NCBI RefSeq assembly: GCF_900659615.1
Contig: NZ_CAACUY010000009.1
Span: 1-64,000, forward strand
Source: Actinomadura fibrosa
Lineage (GTDB): Bacteria; Actinomycetota; Actinomycetes; Streptosporangiales; Streptosporangiaceae
DNA length: 64,000 bases
Direction: 5' to 3'
Below the pieces are notes generated by a model. It did no database searches. It was not told where the DNA came from and was given only the letters and a program-made list of their open reading frames with translations. Positions 17,464-26,766 of the stretch are shown here, piece by piece. The translations under genes and the position numbers were made by a program. How positions within the stretch are numbered: position 1 is the stretch's first letter; every line of letters begins with the position of its first letter.

Positions 17464-17946
17464 TAACAGCAACCTCTACGCAACACCGTCGCGTAGCTCC
17501 GCGAAGACCGCGGCGGCCTCGGAGAACTCCTCGTTGACCACGTGCCCATAGACCCGCAGCGCGATGGCCGAGTCACCCAACCCGAGCCGAGCCGCCACAA
17601 CGTGAACGGGCACACCCGCCAAGAGCAGCGCAGTCGCATGGACACGCCGAAGCTCATACAGCCGCGCACGCGGCAGAAGCTCGAACAGTCCCCGTGTTGT
17701 GCTCTTGGATCAGGGCAGCCATAAGCGACAAGACCGCGAACGGGCTCACCCCATCCCGTGGTGAACAGGCGCCCGTCCTCCGCACCTTCCCGGAACTCCC
17801 CACCTGAGCTTGTCGGCGAGCTGCTGCTTGCGACGAGCCTTGGCCACGTCGACCGCGCCAGGATCGATGCTGACGACCCACGACCGCCCGCTCTTCGTCG
17901 TCCCTCGATCTGCACCTCGCGGTGGGCGCGCCGACTCACAGTCCAC
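17464..17946 (-). pseudogene. Decayed tyrosine recombinase (integrase), copy B
   Basis: The end nearest the att site reads leftward as LYELRRVHATALLLAGV, then PVHVVAARLGLGDSAIALRVYGHVV and a stop at about 17475: the C-terminal catalytic part of an actinomycete integrase with its nucleophile Tyr (RVYGHV). The two catalytic histidines are replaced (HDLR to YELR, RLGH to RLGL). Upstream, in another frame, GTTKSGRSWVVSIDPGAVDVAKARRKQQLADKL (17800-17910) matches the equivalent part of copy A. Frame breaks and lost residues mean it is inactive. Its position just right of att copy 2 shows that a second, related element inserted here. Confidence 0.75.
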
Positions 17947-18244
17947 AGATGGCTTCGTGCAGGTTGTCCCCGTAGTAGGCCCAGCAGATCACTGATCCAT
18001 CGCACTCGATGTGTCCCATGTACCAGGCGCTCGTGGCTTCCCTTTCACCAGGCACAGGCTGCCGAAGGCCAGAATCGTCGTGGGGCGCAAGAAGGAGCAG
18101 TCCTGCTGGCACCCTTCCCACAGCGCCACCAGCCGGTTGGCTGAGATCAGCGCTGCCGTGCTGTCGCCTGACAGACTGCGGACGCGCTCGATCGTTCATC
18201 CGTCCGGCAGGTCCGGGTTCATCAACAGCATCGCAGACGGACAC
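17936..18244 (-). pseudogene. Possible gene fragment (C-terminus of a small protein)
   Basis: The left end reads leftward as EATSAWYMGHIECDGSVICWAYYGDNLHEAICGL and a stop, which looks like the folded end of a small bacterial protein. The 60 residues before it lose coding character, and the alternative frame there (ALWEGCQQDCSFLRP) looks at least as plausible, so a frameshift is likely. No family could be named. It lies among mobile-element debris. Confidence 0.3.
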
Positions 18245-18338
18245 CTGGCGGTAGCTGGGTGACGCAGATGGCCGCCGGTGGACCTTGGCGCGGCCGCGAG
18301 CCAGCAGTGATCTCAGTGATCGCGGATGCGTTCATCTG

Positions 18339-18935
18339 TCACCGTCTCCATCGAGGCTGCCCCGGGCCCCTACAAATGTAGGTATGGCCATTATGTTTGC
18401 CGATCGCGCCCTGCGGTTCACAGAACGCGCCAGGGCGTACAGAGCCACTGTTCGATGGCTCCTCCGAACTTGGCTCAGGTTCAGGTGTGCGAGTTTTGCG
18501 TACTCTGGGGATCGGGGATGCGGTGATCTGGGGCAGGTTGGCGCGACACCATGTGTAGGCCCGGTCCAGGAAACCCGCTGTGGCCATGTCGCTCATAGCC
18601 TGGAGCGCGGGAAGCCTAGACTCGCCAGCGGCGAGGAGCGCATTTTCGACGGCGCTATCGGCGTCTGCATTCCTTCCCGCCGTACGAAGGGCACGCGCTC
18701 GGACAGCCTGGCGGCACATCGTATTCGCAGCCCGATCTGGCGTGGGAGTCGAAATTGTCGGACTGCGACTGGTAACGGGTGGCGGCGGGAAGCTGCTTGG
18801 GACGGGGGGCACTTCATTATAGTCGTGATTGTTGTTGAGAAGCGTTACGCCGCCGACGAGCGCGGCGAGTGCGACGAACACAAGGCAGCCAAGTTTGAGC
18901 GGGGTTCCTTTGGGTGGATTCCTTCGGGTTGGCAT
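18339..18935 (-). CDS. Membrane-anchored hypothetical protein with Cys-containing C-terminal motif
   Basis: 198 residues. A basic start (MPTRRNPPKG) precedes one transmembrane helix (about 13-35); then a Pro/Ser/Thr-rich linker, a helical middle with ADADSAVENALLAAGE reminiscent of a tetratricopeptide helix pair, another Pro/Glu linker, and a C-terminal module GAFCEPQGAIGKHNGHTYICRG ending PRWRR. That last module is often seen at the ends of actinobacterial surface proteins, with the two cysteines likely disulphide-linked; its role is unknown. ATG 18935 has a GGAGA about ten bases upstream. G+C is somewhat below average, consistent with lying in the transferred region. Confidence 0.6.
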   Translation of the reverse strand: MPTRRNPPKGTPLKLGCLVFVALAALVGGVTLLNNNHDYNEVPPVPSSFPPPPVTSRSPTISTPTPDRAANTMCRQAVRARALRTAGRNADADSAVENALLAAGESRLPALQAMSDMATAGFLDRAYTWCRANLPQITASPIPRVRKTRTPEPEPSSEEPSNSGSVRPGAFCEPQGAIGKHNGHTYICRGPGQPRWRR

Positions 18936-19515
18936 GAGAACGATTTCTCCAGGCCATGCGACGCTCAATCGGCCGGCGCGGGCATATGAGCGACTCAAGA
19001 CTCCCTCCTTGCCATCGACAGACCCTGCACGCCTGCGCACTGCACTGCGGGCGTCCGAGCGGCGGAGATCTACTTTGAGCTCCGCCGCTGCGCGCTTGCG
19101 CTGTAGGACGTGGGGCGTCGGCCTTGACCCGACAGTCGTCACGGGGTTGCGTCGCGGCTACGAGCGCCTCAAGCAACTCTGCAGGTGGTCGTGGGTATAC
19201 CGGTGGAGCTCAAGCGGTCTTTGGCGCGGCTTCGTGTGGTGCGGGCTTGTCGGCCGGTGGAGGCGCGGTTGCTTGCGTTTGGTGGGTGGTGGGACGCGAT
19301 GGCGGGCGCGCTCGGCGAGTTGGCCCAGCGGCTCTTGTTTCGATCGGGTCGGGAGCAAGCGGCTGCAGTGGCGGCTGCTGCTTGGGGGTAGGCCGACCGG
19401 ATTCGCGCACGTCTTGATTGAGCAAGGCAGAGCCAGGGTTGCGCCGTCCCCTAGACCTCGCGCTCTGTGGTGCTTCCGCGTGCATCCGCGGGGGCGCGTT
19501 GGGAGTGGTGTTTTC
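18936..19515. other. Gene-poor stretch, 580 bases
   Basis: No confident gene. The only candidate is a 68-codon plus-strand frame from GTG 19185 (MVVGIPVELKRSLARLR..) to 19391, without a known family or a good ribosome-binding site. The stretch probably holds the promoter of the membrane-anchored protein on the left and debris of the mobile region; a third copy of the tRNA-Thr att sequence was looked for here and not seen. Confidence 0.4.
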
Positions 19516-20802
19516 TTAGGGGGCTTTGCCGGGGGTTATGTAGAGGTTCATGTTGGTGAAGTCGAGGGTGATGTTGTAGGGCTTGAAGAAGCAGTGGGCC
19601 AGGTGGGCCCATACCTCGAATCCCCAGGGTTGGACGAGCGACATGTCGAGGGTTGTTTCGCAGTAGGACTCGTTGGCGACGGCCTTGGCCAGGCGGATCT
19701 CCTTTGGGTAGCAGGGGTAGGCGACGACGGGGTGGCTGTGGGCGGCGGTCTCGATCGGACGGTCGAGGTCGGTGCGGATCTTCAGCTGCTCGACTGCTTC
19801 CCCGGGCATGCTCGCGACGGATTCGGTGATTCCGCCGAGGTTCACGGCGACCATCCGTTTTCCTGAGCCGGCGATGCTGCCCGTGCTGTGCACCATGTGG
19901 TCGAAGGCCAGCCACAGCGGAAGGGGGCCGGTGCCCGCCTGGGCGGCGTCGTCCCGGACCTTCTTGGCGGCCTCGGGGGTCCGGCGGCGCAGGATCAGCG
20001 AGCGGCCGGCGTAGTCGAAGGTGGTCAGCAGGTGGTAGAAGAGCCACGTGCCGATCATTCCGTCGCCGGCGACCGGGGCCGAGTCCGACCATGACACCGG
20101 GATGTTGCGCACTTCGATGTCGCCCAGCTTGAACGAGTCGAGCACGCCGAAGTACACCCAGGTCGTGTCGCCCAGGTAGTCGATCTTCTGCTGGGCGACG
20201 GCGCTCAGCCCGGCCTCCTCGGCCACCTTCTCGGACAGGCTCAGATATGGGGCGCCGGTGTAGAACGTGAAGCGCCTCGGCGGTCCGTTGTTGACCGATG
20301 CCTCCACCAGCGGCGCCGGGTCCATCTGTTGCCAGGGCACGCGGGCGATGTCGCCGTTGACCTGGTACGGATCCCCGTTGACCGCGCCGAACCATTTGGC
20401 GTAGTTGTCGTTTCCGATCGCCTGCCAGCGCGGCACGGAGAGGGAGAACTTGTCCTGGCGGATATAGCAGTCGCCCAGAAGCTTGTTGGTGTCCTTGTCG
20501 GTGGGCGCCAGTGCGAGAGCCATCGTGAGGTACTTCTCGGCTTCAGGGAACCGGTTGCTCAGGAGTCCGATATAACCGCGCTGGCGGGCCGCCGTCAGGT
20601 TCGTCGGGTCCTGCTTCAGGATCTCCTCGTAGGCGCGGGCCGCCTGCTCGAACTTCCCGGTTTTGAACAGCGTGTCCGCGTCGGTGCCTTCGGCTCGTGC
20701 CGTGGTCGTCTTGCCTAGCAGCGGCGTGGTCGCGGCGGCGCCAGCCACCACGGCGGCGCCTCGGAGGAGCGAACGCCGGTCCCATTGCTTGTCACCAGTC
20801 AC
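19516..20802 (-). CDS. Tat-exported retropepsin-like protein, catalytic Asp replaced
   Basis: 428 residues. A twin-arginine signal (DRRSLLRGAAVVAGAAA, residues 8-24) predicts export. Residues about 42-125 are tetratricopeptide-like helices (TGKFEQAARAYEEILKQDP; FPEAEKYLTMALALAP). Residues 165-290 have the layout of retropepsin-like aspartyl proteases (a DTG-type loop, then later GMIGTWLFYHLLTTFDYAGRSLIL), but the loop reads FTFYTGAPYLSLS: Tyr181 stands where the catalytic Asp should be (codon TAC instead of GAC). The C-terminal domain (300-428) is unassigned. It is therefore probably a binding protein rather than a protease. Confidence 0.7.
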   Translation of the reverse strand: MTGDKQWDRRSLLRGAAVVAGAAATTPLLGKTTTARAEGTDADTLFKTGKFEQAARAYEEILKQDPTNLTAARQRGYIGLLSNRFPEAEKYLTMALALAPTDKDTNKLLGDCYIRQDKFSLSVPRWQAIGNDNYAKWFGAVNGDPYQVNGDIARVPWQQMDPAPLVEASVNNGPPRRFTFYTGAPYLSLSEKVAEEAGLSAVAQQKIDYLGDTTWVYFGVLDSFKLGDIEVRNIPVSWSDSAPVAGDGMIGTWLFYHLLTTFDYAGRSLILRRRTPEAAKKVRDDAAQAGTGPLPLWLAFDHMVHSTGSIAGSGKRMVAVNLGGITESVASMPGEAVEQLKIRTDLDRPIETAAHSHPVVAYPCYPKEIRLAKAVANESYCETTLDMSLVQPWGFEVWAHLAHCFFKPYNITLDFTNMNLYITPGKAP

Positions 20803-20940
20803 GGCTTCCCCTTTCTTGGATCACCTCTCGCGACTTTCTAGCGAGCGGACGGTCACAGCGTGGTGCCTGACGCTGTGACCCTGCTGTGACCTCGTCTCAG
20901 CCGGGCGATATGCTCCCGGCGCTCTGGACTCGGATGGGGA

Positions 20941-21276
20941 GTGGGCGTAAGAGCTTGCTTGGAACTGCCGGGTTATTTGGTTGAGGCGAGTGTGGGGCGG
21001 CGGTTGGTGCTACATGCGATGCATAGTGTTGTCGACTGGCTTGCGTTTGCTGTGTGGGAGGACGGGCGGCTGGTTCGCTCGCTCAGCCTGTCGTCCGATG
21101 ACGGTGTCATGGAGGACGTTGGTGATCCGATGCCGTTCGAGGCGGCCTACTGGGGTGGGGAGTATCCGGTTCCGCACGATCCTGAATGGTCGGACGAGCC
21201 GTATCCGCTGCCGTTTCATCCCCTTGAACTGGGGGAGGTGGCGCTGGGTGCCTTGCTGAGGGCGAGCCTGAGCTAG
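20941..21276 (+). pseudogene. Truncated DUF6928-type protein
   Basis: The segment RLVLHAMHSVVDWLAFAVWEDGRLVRSLSLS, then FEAAYWGGEYPVPHDPEWSDEPYPLPFHPLELGEVALGALL, matches the C-terminal half of a widespread streptomycete-type family of about 220-240 residues (DUF6928 as I remember it). Here only 111 residues remain: the N-terminal half is missing, and the tail ends early at RASLS. A GTG at 20941 could still start a short protein, but truncation is the simpler reading. G+C and codon use are slightly less biased than in the core genes. Confidence 0.55.
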
Positions 21277-21436
21277 GGGTTCTCGATCCGTCCGATGTGG
21301 GCCTTCTCGGTTTCCAGCTCACCGATCCGTCCGATCCGGGTGAGGTTTGACTTTGGGGTGGTGGGGGGTTGGGGGGCCTTTCTCTGTGCGGCTGGAGCCT
21401 TCGTATAGAGGGTTGATCCGTGCCTGAGGGGGACGC

Positions 21437-21784
21437 ATGAAGCTGTACGCGCTCAACATGTGGCAGCCGCGGGGGCAGATGCCTCCGCAGGACGTCCTGG
21501 AGAAGGTGATGATGGACGTCAGGGCGCTGCGGCTGGAGTTGGAGGACGCGGAGGCGTGGGTGTTCGGGGCGGGGTTGTGCGGGCCGGAGACCAGCACCGT
21601 CCTGAGGCCGCAGGGCGATCAGGTCATCGCGACGGACGGGCCGTACGTGGACGGCGGGGAGTACGTCGGCGGCATGACGATCATCAAGGTGCCGGACCTG
21701 GACGCGGCGCTCATGTGGGGGCACCGGTATGTGCGGGTGACGGGGCTGCCGGTCGAGGTGCGGCCGTTCTGGGCCGGGGTCTGA
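21437..21784 (+). CDS. YciI/DGPF-domain protein
   Basis: 115 residues. The YciI-like ferredoxin fold is recognisable: KLYALNMWQPRGQMPP at the start, a long helix (VLEKVMMDVRALRLELEDA), the family motif ATDGPYVDGGEYVGGMTII (DGPF type) and VPDLDAALMWGHR. This family includes dehydrochlorinase-like and sigma-factor-associated proteins; the exact role is unknown. ATG 21437 follows GAGGGGGAC by four bases. It stands alone. Confidence 0.85.
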   Translation: MKLYALNMWQPRGQMPPQDVLEKVMMDVRALRLELEDAEAWVFGAGLCGPETSTVLRPQGDQVIATDGPYVDGGEYVGGMTIIKVPDLDAALMWGHRYVRVTGLPVEVRPFWAGV

Positions 21785-21860
21785 GCGGAGGCCGCCGGCA
21801 GGGCAGAGGCCGCCCGCCGGGCCGGGGCCGCCGCCGGGCGGCGGCCCCGCGGGCTCCGGG

Positions 21861-22784
21861 TCAGGAGCGGAGGCGGCTCACTTCGTACAGGGCGATTCCG
21901 GCGGCGACGCCCGCGTTGAGGGATTCGGCCTTGCCGGGCATCGGGATGGTGACGAGCATGTCGCAGGTCTCGGCGACGAGGCGGCCGAGGCCCTTGCCCT
22001 CCGAGCCGACGACCAGGACGAACGGGCCGGAGGCGATCTCCAGGTCGGCGATCGTGACGCCGCCGCGGGCGTCGAGGCCGGCGACGAAGCAGCCGGCCTT
22101 CTGGTAGGCCTTGAGCTGCCGGGACAGGTTGGTGGCCTGGGCGACGGGGACGGTGGCGAGGGTTCCGGCGGAGGTCTTCCAGGCGCCCGCGTTGACGCCG
22201 GCGGCGCGGCGTTCCGGTACGACGACGCCGGTCGCGCCGAACGCGGCGGCGGAGCGGACGATCGCGCCGAGGTTGCGGGGGTCGGTGATGCCGTCCACCG
22301 CGACGATCAGCGGGGCGGTGCCGGTGAGCAGGTCGTCGGGGTGGGCGTACCGGTACGGCTTGACCTGGAGCGCGATGCCCTGGTGGACGGCGCCGTCGGT
22401 GAGCCGGTCGAGCTCGTTCTTGCCGGTCTCCAGCAGCGGGATGCGGCGGTCGGCGGCGAGCTGGATCGACTCGCGGATGCGGTCGTCGGTGCCGGACGTC
22501 ACGTAGAGGGCGCTGCCGGGGACGCCGGCGCGGAGCGCCTCGACGACCGGGTTCCGGCCGGTGACCAGCTCGGGGACCTCGCCGTTCGCGCGGCGGGCCC
22601 CGGCGGGACGGCCGGTGCCGCCGGGACGGTCGGCGGCGTCGTCGGCCCGGCCGCGGCTGCCGGGGCCGAGCGTGGGCGTGCCGGTGCGCTTGGCGCTCTT
22701 GACGGCGCGGGCCTTCTGGCGCTTGCCGTGCCAGTGCCGGTCCTCGGCCTTGGGGGTCGGTCCCTTGCCCTTGCGCTTGGCCAT
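21861..22784 (-). CDS. rlmB: 23S rRNA (guanosine-2'-O)-methyltransferase, SpoU/TrmH family
   Basis: 307 residues. Residues 1-60 are a basic, low-complexity extension; 68-140 form the L30e-like substrate-binding domain ([20 protein letters not shown]); 150-307 are the knotted SPOUT methyltransferase with its three motifs: [41 protein letters not shown], and [24 protein letters not shown]. It methylates G2251-type positions of 23S rRNA using S-adenosylmethionine. cysS lies just upstream on the same strand, as in mycobacteria and streptomycetes. Confidence 0.92.
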   Translation of the reverse strand: MAKRKGKGPTPKAEDRHWHGKRQKARAVKSAKRTGTPTLGPGSRGRADDAADRPGGTGRPAGARRANGEVPELVTGRNPVVEALRAGVPGSALYVTSGTDDRIRESIQLAADRRIPLLETGKNELDRLTDGAVHQGIALQVKPYRYAHPDDLLTGTAPLIVAVDGITDPRNLGAIVRSAAAFGATGVVVPERRAAGVNAGAWKTSAGTLATVPVAQATNLSRQLKAYQKAGCFVAGLDARGGVTIADLEIASGPFVLVVGSEGKGLGRLVAETCDMLVTIPMPGKAESLNAGVAAGIALYEVSRLRS

Positions 22785-22920
22785 TGTCGGTACGCCCCTC
22801 GCGACGATTGCGGACTGCTCGCCCTCGTGGCTGCGGGCGGCTGAGATCTGGTCCCGGGCGGCACGGCGGCGGACGCCCGGCGAACGTCCTATTTTATCCG
22901 CCGCGTGGACCCGCCCGGCC

Positions 22921-24318
22921 TCAGTCGCGCTTCAGCTCCCAGCGCGCGCCGTGGGGGGTGTCCTCGACGACGATGCCGGCCTTGGCGAGGCCGTCGCGGA
23001 TGGCGTCGGCGGCCTGGTAGTCCTTGCGGGCGCGGGCGGCCTGGCGCTGTTCGAGGGCGACGGCGACGAGGGCGTCCACGACGGGGCGCAGGTCGTCGCC
23101 GCCGCCCTGGTCCCAGTGCTCGGACAGGGGGTCGAGGCCGAGGACGTCGGCCATCGAGCGGACGGCCGCGAGGCGGTCCCGGACGGCGTCGTGGTCGCCG
23201 GACGCGAGGGCGCTGTTGCCCTCCCGGACGGTGTCGTGCAGCGTGGCGAGGGCCTGCGGGACGCCGAGGTCGTCGTCCAGCGCGGCGGCGAACGCGTCCG
23301 GGACGGACGGGGCCGGGACGCCGGCGCCGACGACCTCCGCGGCGCGGGTGACGAAGCCCTCGATGCGCTGGTAGGCGGAGACGGCCTCGGCCAGGGCGGC
23401 GTCGGTGTAGTCGATCAGGGACCGGTAGTGGGCCGCGGCGAGGTAGTAGCGCACCTCGGCGGGGCGGGCCCGGTCGAGCAGGTCGGGCAGCAGGACGACG
23501 TTGCCGACGGACTTGCTCATCTTCTCGCCGTCCACGGTGAGGAGCCCGTTGTGCAGCCAGTACCGGGCGAAGCCGTCGCCGGCGGCGCGGGACTGGGCGA
23601 GCTCGTTCTCGTGGTGCGGGAAGATCAGGTCGACGCCGCCGCCGTGGATGTCGAACTCGGCGCCGAGGTACTTGGTGGCCATGGCGGAGCATTCGAGGTG
23701 CCAGCCGGGGCGGCCCTCGCCCCAGGGCGTCTCCCAGGACGGCTCGCCGGGCTTGGCGCCCTTCCAGAGCGCGAAGTCGCGGGGGTCGCGCTTGGCGTCC
23801 TCGTTGGGGGTGTCGCCGGCGGACCGCATGTTCTCCAGCCGCTGGTTGGACAGCTCGCCGTAGTGCTCGGTCCAGGACGTGACGTCGAAGTAGACGTCGC
23901 CGCCGGACGCGTAGGCGTGGCCCTTGGCGATCAGCCGCCGGATCAGCGAGACCATCTCCGGGACGTGCCCGGTGGCGCGCGGCTCGATCGTGGGCGGCAC
24001 GCAGCCGAGCAGGTCGTAGCCCTGGGTGAAGACGCGCTGGTTGCCCTCGGCGATCGCGAACCAGGGCACGCCCCGCTCGGCCGCCACGTTGATGATCTTG
24101 TCGTCGACGTCGGTGACGTTGCGCGCGAACGTCACCTCGTAGCCGGACCGGCGCAGCCAGCGCAGCAGGACGTCGTAGACGACGCCGGAGCGCAGGTGGC
24201 CGATGTGCGGCGAGGCCTGCGGCGTCGCACCGCACACGTACATCCCCACGCGGCCCTCTTCCAGGGGCTCGAACGTGCGGACGCTACGGGTACCGGTGTC
24301 GTAAAGGCGCAGGCTCAC
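22921..24318 (-). CDS. cysS: Cysteinyl-tRNA synthetase
   Basis: 465 residues, class I synthetase charging tRNA-Cys. The zinc/active-site start [20 protein letters not shown] contains the HIGH motif; [18 protein letters not shown] with zinc-binding Cys, [11 protein letters not shown] and the KMSKS loop ([10 protein letters not shown]) all follow in order. The GTG at 24318 giving MSLRLYDT is the usual start of this family; the Shine-Dalgarno is weak, and an ATG nine codons earlier is possible. Followed by rlmB after 136 bases, a conserved neighbour pair. Confidence 0.95.
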   Translation of the reverse strand: MSLRLYDTGTRSVRTFEPLEEGRVGMYVCGATPQASPHIGHLRSGVVYDVLLRWLRRSGYEVTFARNVTDVDDKIINVAAERGVPWFAIAEGNQRVFTQGYDLLGCVPPTIEPRATGHVPEMVSLIRRLIAKGHAYASGGDVYFDVTSWTEHYGELSNQRLENMRSAGDTPNEDAKRDPRDFALWKGAKPGEPSWETPWGEGRPGWHLECSAMATKYLGAEFDIHGGGVDLIFPHHENELAQSRAAGDGFARYWLHNGLLTVDGEKMSKSVGNVVLLPDLLDRARPAEVRYYLAAAHYRSLIDYTDAALAEAVSAYQRIEGFVTRAAEVVGAGVPAPSVPDAFAAALDDDLGVPQALATLHDTVREGNSALASGDHDAVRDRLAAVRSMADVLGLDPLSEHWDQGGGDDLRPVVDALVAVALEQRQAARARKDYQAADAIRDGLAKAGIVVEDTPHGARWELKRD

Positions 24319-24445
24319 ACGACCCAGGTTATTGGATGGGGCCATGGCCGCGTGGTGCACTCGGCCACGCGGCCCCGGCTCGCATCGGTCTCGCCTTGCC
24401 CCAGCCCGCCTTGTTCCGGCCCTCGCTTGCTCCGGCCCCGCTCGG

Positions 24446-25261
24446 TCAGGGCTTGGCGAAGTGCTCGTCGAGGCGTTCGGCGAACGCCTTCGCCGCGGAG
24501 CCGAAGCCGCCGTGGCCTCCGGGCCAGGTCTCGGCGGACGTGCCGAGCCGCTCGGCGGCGGCGTGGGCGGCGCGGTGCGCCGGCTCGCCCTCCGAGTCGG
24601 CGCCCGCGACCACGACGATCGCGGCCGGGGAGTCGCGGAGCGCGTCGGCGTCGAGGCGGTGGCGGGCGAACGGCGGCACCTCGTAGCCGATGAAGAAGGC
24701 GCTGTTGCGCTCGGTCCGCGCGAACATCTCCAGCAGCTCGGGGTCGGGCTCGCCCTCCGGTGCCTCCTCGCTCATGCCCATCGCGGCGCCGAAGGCGGCC
24801 AGCGCGGGGCCGGGGCCGCTCTGGGCGAACGTCGCCTCCACGTCCGCGATGACGCTCTCCCAGTGGCCGGCGTCGGGGAGGAGGTTCAGGTACGGCGGCT
24901 CGTGGGCGACGACGGTGCGGACCTGGTCGGGGTGGCGGGCCGCCAGCTCCAGCGCGATGACCGCCCCGGAGCTGTTGCCGAAGACGTGGGCGGGCCCGCC
25001 GCCGACGGCGGCCAGGACGCGGGACGCGTCGTCGGCGTGGACCTCGATGCTCTGCGGTTCGGGCGGTCCGTCGAGGGGGCTGCGCGAGTTGCCGCGGCGG
25101 TCGTAGGTGACGACCGTGTACCGGTCGGCGAGGAGGCCGGCGAGGCCGGCGTAGGCGGCGGCGTCGTAGACGCCGCCGCAGATCAGCAGCACGACCGGGC
25201 CGGAGCCGCGCACCTCGTAGTGCAGGGTCGCGCCGGGGACGTCGAGCGTTCGCGTTCGCAT
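24446..25261 (-). CDS. Alpha/beta hydrolase
   Basis: 271 residues. The fold is evident: [18 protein letters not shown] (oxyanion-hole region), [15 protein letters not shown], nucleophile elbow [19 protein letters not shown] (Ser near 107), and catalytic His in WPGGHGGFG near the C-terminus. The strict HG motif is replaced by CGG, a common variant. ATG 25261 has a clear GGAGG eight bases upstream. Substrate is unknown. It is one of the genes that separate cysS-rlmB from ispF-carD. Confidence 0.85.
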   Translation of the reverse strand: MRTRTLDVPGATLHYEVRGSGPVVLLICGGVYDAAAYAGLAGLLADRYTVVTYDRRGNSRSPLDGPPEPQSIEVHADDASRVLAAVGGGPAHVFGNSSGAVIALELAARHPDQVRTVVAHEPPYLNLLPDAGHWESVIADVEATFAQSGPGPALAAFGAAMGMSEEAPEGEPDPELLEMFARTERNSAFFIGYEVPPFARHRLDADALRDSPAAIVVVAGADSEGEPAHRAAHAAAERLGTSAETWPGGHGGFGSAAKAFAERLDEHFAKP

Positions 25262-25558
25262 CGGTGATGCCTCCTTCGGGTGGTCTCCAGTCAACCGGAC
25301 GCCTCTGACAGCCGCCCGTTCACGAGAGAGTCGGAGCCGCGGACGCATTCTTGACACCCTCCGGCGGGGTTTTTCGCGGACGCCGTCCGGCGCGAAGGGC
25401 ACTCGCCGCCGTGCCCATACGGTGCGTCTCCCCACTTAACGCGCGGGTTACGCGATGATCGGCTTGAAGTTCGCGTGCACCGGCCGCGCGGCTCGTTAAT
25501 CTCGCGTGGGAGACCTCCCGCGCACGACCCCTCAGGCGCCTTTCCCGGAACGAGAGCC

Positions 25559-26677
25559 ATGCCTTCTGATCCCCTCCGCCCCGGCGGCCCCCGCTACTCC
25601 CGGGGCCAGCGCCGGCTCCTCACCGCGGCCGCCGGCCTCGTCGTCGCCGCGCTGGCGGGCGGCGCCTTCGCGCTGACCTACGACCTGGTGCGCGACCTCG
25701 CCGTCGCCGGGCGGGTGAGCCGCCACTGGGCGCCGGTCTACCCGGCGATGACCGACGCGCTGATCGCGCTGACGCTGCTGTCCCTGGTCGTGACCCGGAA
25801 CGCCCGCTGGTGGACGCGGACGCTGCGCTGGGCGCTGCTGCTCGTCCTCGCCGCCGGGCTCGCCGCGATCTCCGTCCAGCACGCGCTGCACGGTTTCGGG
25901 CCGCTGCCGGACGATCCGCTGCGGACGGGCGTGGCGGTCGCGCCAGAGGTGATGCTCGTGCTCGCGGTGTGGCTGTGGCTGACGATGGTCAAGCAGATCC
26001 GCACCGCGCGGCCCGCCGCGGACGAGTCCGGGGGGCCCGCGTTGCAGCGCGGGCACGTCAAGGTCATCGAGGCCCCGGCGGCGACGGGCGAGGACGGCGA
26101 GGAGGCCGCGCGGCCCGAGCCGGCCCTGAGGCCGGAGGCGAACGGCTGGGACTGGGGCGACGAGCGCGAGCCCGAGCGCGAGCCGGAGCGTGAGCCCGAG
26201 CGTGAACGGCCCGAGCTCGACCCGCTTCCCGAGCCGCCGGCCATCGCGGCGCCCGCCCCCGCCCTCCTGCCGACGGACGTGGAGCTCATCCGGCACCGCG
26301 AACGCGTGGAGGACGGCGCGGAGCCCGAGGCCGCCCGCACCACCCAGCCCGATCTCGTCATGCCGGACATCCGCGGCGTGGACCCGGACGGGCACCGCGA
26401 CCGCGGCGAGCACGAGGAAACCGAGGAGCACAGGGAGTTCGGCGAGCCCGGGGACTACGACGACCCCCTCGACCTCGACGGTCCCGGGGATCCGGACGAG
26501 CACGACGACCCGCTCGCCGACCGGGCCGAGGACCCCGACGCCGACGACCCGGAGGCGCGCAGGCGGCGGCGGGAACGGCCGCTCACCGCCGAGGAGGAGG
26601 ACGACCTGCCGATCTGGGACTGGACCCCGCCGCCGTCCGGCAACCTGCGCAGCTCTCCCACCCCGCCCGCCGAGTAG
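25559..26677 (+). CDS. DUF2637-domain membrane protein with acidic repeat tail
   Basis: 372 residues. Residues 15-150 hold four hydrophobic helices in the DUF2637 pattern (RGQRRLLTAAAGLVVAALAGGAFALTYD; APVYPAMTDALIALTLLSLVV; WALLLVLAAGLAAISVQHAL; VMLVLAVWLWLTMVKQIR). DUF2637 resembles the SpdB spread proteins of actinomycete plasmids but is also common in chromosomes. The remaining 220 residues are charged and disordered, with tandem EPER units near residue 205-220 and a long Asp/Glu-rich part. Function unknown. Confidence 0.8.
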   Translation: MPSDPLRPGGPRYSRGQRRLLTAAAGLVVAALAGGAFALTYDLVRDLAVAGRVSRHWAPVYPAMTDALIALTLLSLVVTRNARWWTRTLRWALLLVLAAGLAAISVQHALHGFGPLPDDPLRTGVAVAPEVMLVLAVWLWLTMVKQIRTARPAADESGGPALQRGHVKVIEAPAATGEDGEEAARPEPALRPEANGWDWGDEREPEREPEREPERERPELDPLPEPPAIAAPAPALLPTDVELIRHRERVEDGAEPEAARTTQPDLVMPDIRGVDPDGHRDRGEHEETEEHREFGEPGDYDDPLDLDGPGDPDEHDDPLADRAEDPDADDPEARRRRRERPLTAEEEDDLPIWDWTPPPSGNLRSSPTPPAE

Positions 26678-26766
26678 CGGCGGCCGGGCCGGTGGGGTCC
26701 CGCGCGCCCGCCGTGAGATCTGATCGCGCTGAGCCTGATGGGAAAGCCTCCCACCGGGGAAGAAAC

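Noticed and set aside
25351..25380. Promoter TTGACA before the DUF2637 gene
   Set aside because: A good -35 hexamer is present at 25351, but no acceptable -10 follows at 16-19 bases.
25559..26677. DUF2637 (SpdB-like) gene as evidence for an integrated plasmid
   Set aside because: DUF2637 proteins are common in actinomycete chromosomes, and no replication, transfer or integrase gene accompanies it.
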